Both the position numbers and the translations under genes were made by a program. From Acidocella sp. (lineage in GTDB: Bacteria; Pseudomonadota; Alphaproteobacteria; Acetobacterales; Acetobacteraceae): DNA of 6,620 nt. Positions 6,324 through 6,620 of the stretch are shown here, one piece after another (within the stretch, counting starts at the first letter, position 1; the number at the start of each line of letters is the position of its first letter). Under the pieces are notes generated by a model that saw only the letters and a list, made by a program, of their open reading frames with translations, was not told where the DNA came from and did not search any database. The DNA lies in the NCBI GenBank assembly GCA_028687415.1, contig JAQUAC010000128.1, forward strand, positions 1-6,620, in the 5' to 3' direction.

Positions 6324-6620
6324 ATGCCGGTGACGTATTCTGCCGAAGATTTTGACCGCGTGTTCGACGCGACAGTGCTGCGCCGGGCGCAGAGTGTCAT
6401 TGCGCTCGGCTTTGTGAAGGATCTGAAGCTCCACGGCGGCACCATCGACGGTGTCGTTGAGGATATGGACGGTACCAAGCGCATCACCAGCATCACGCCC
6501 GAGAAGAAGGGCAGCCGGGTTTCCTTCGCCGAGCGCAAATGCTCCTGCGGCGAGCGCGGCTGCCGGCATCTGGCCGCCACCGCCCTGGCGGCGCTGGCCA
6601 AGTTCCCCGAGCTGCGCAAG
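6324..6620 (+). CDS. SWIM zinc finger protein, N-terminal part (cut by window end)
   Basis: An ATG at 6324 opens 99 codons that continue past the last base with no stop. AAGG at 6310-6313 lies ten bases upstream as a modest ribosome site. The start MPVTYSAEDFDRVFDATVLR leads into a mixed beta region (about 35-72), then CSCGERGCRHLAA at 73-85. Cys73, Cys75, Cys80 and His82 form the CxC...CxH signature of a SWIM zinc finger, which binds DNA or protein. In many bacteria this type of N-terminus precedes an SNF2/DEAD-like helicase, but no helicase motif lies within the window, so that is inference. A stand-alone SWIM protein is the alternative. It is separated from nadE by 147 bases and a hairpin, so it is probably its own transcription unit. 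Confidence 0.75.
   Translation, partial: MPVTYSAEDFDRVFDATVLRRAQSVIALGFVKDLKLHGGTIDGVVEDMDGTKRITSITPEKKGSRVSFAERKCSCGERGCRHLAATALAALAKFPELRK

Noticed and set aside
1..6620. CRISPR array, tRNA or rRNA gene, prophage or complete insertion sequence
   Set aside because: No regularly spaced direct repeats, cloverleaf or rRNA-like stretch, and no transposase, integrase or phage motifs were seen on either strand.

Overview
The window looks like ordinary chromosome from a GC-rich alphaproteobacterium. The dense GC-biased codon use, the plant-like class II DAHP synthase and the compact nicotinate phosphoribosyltransferase would suit an Acetobacteraceae/Rhodospirillales-type genome. That assignment is inference from gene style, not from a marker gene.

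Layout. Bases 1-39 may be the last codons of a gene that enters from the left. Bases 40-552 are a gene-poor, partly AT-richer stretch. It holds nested inverted repeats (51-86 and 81-178), the second resembling a palindromic repeat family that is scattered in many bacterial genomes. It also holds three small hairpins and, on the minus strand, a decayed fragment of a TPR-type protein (290-463). Then four intact genes run on the plus strand: gor (glutathione reductase, 553-1920), class II DAHP synthase (1977-3368), nicotinate phosphoribosyltransferase (3365-4501) and glutamine-dependent NAD+ synthetase nadE (4512-6176). After a 147-base gap containing a strong GC hairpin, a fifth plus-strand gene begins at 6324 and runs off the end. 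Its visible part ends in a SWIM zinc finger.

How the genes fit together. DAHP synthase, the phosphoribosyltransferase and NadE are packed as one translational unit, with a 4-base GTGA overlap and then a 10-base gap. Two of these are the first and last enzymes of the Preiss-Handler NAD salvage route; the middle enzyme, NadD, is not here. The third opens the shikimate pathway. gor, 56 bases upstream, consumes NADPH to keep glutathione reduced and may be co-transcribed or may have its own promoter. The catalytic residues expected from the well-studied family members are present in all four complete enzymes, with one exception. In the phosphoribosyltransferase, the usual DSGD-type phosphate loop reads DTHG.

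No phage, CRISPR array, complete insertion sequence, toxin-antitoxin pair or defence system is visible. The most unusual items are the nested palindromes near the left edge, the divergent phosphoribosyltransferase and the aromatic/NAD gene pairing. None of these alone makes a case for a new system.
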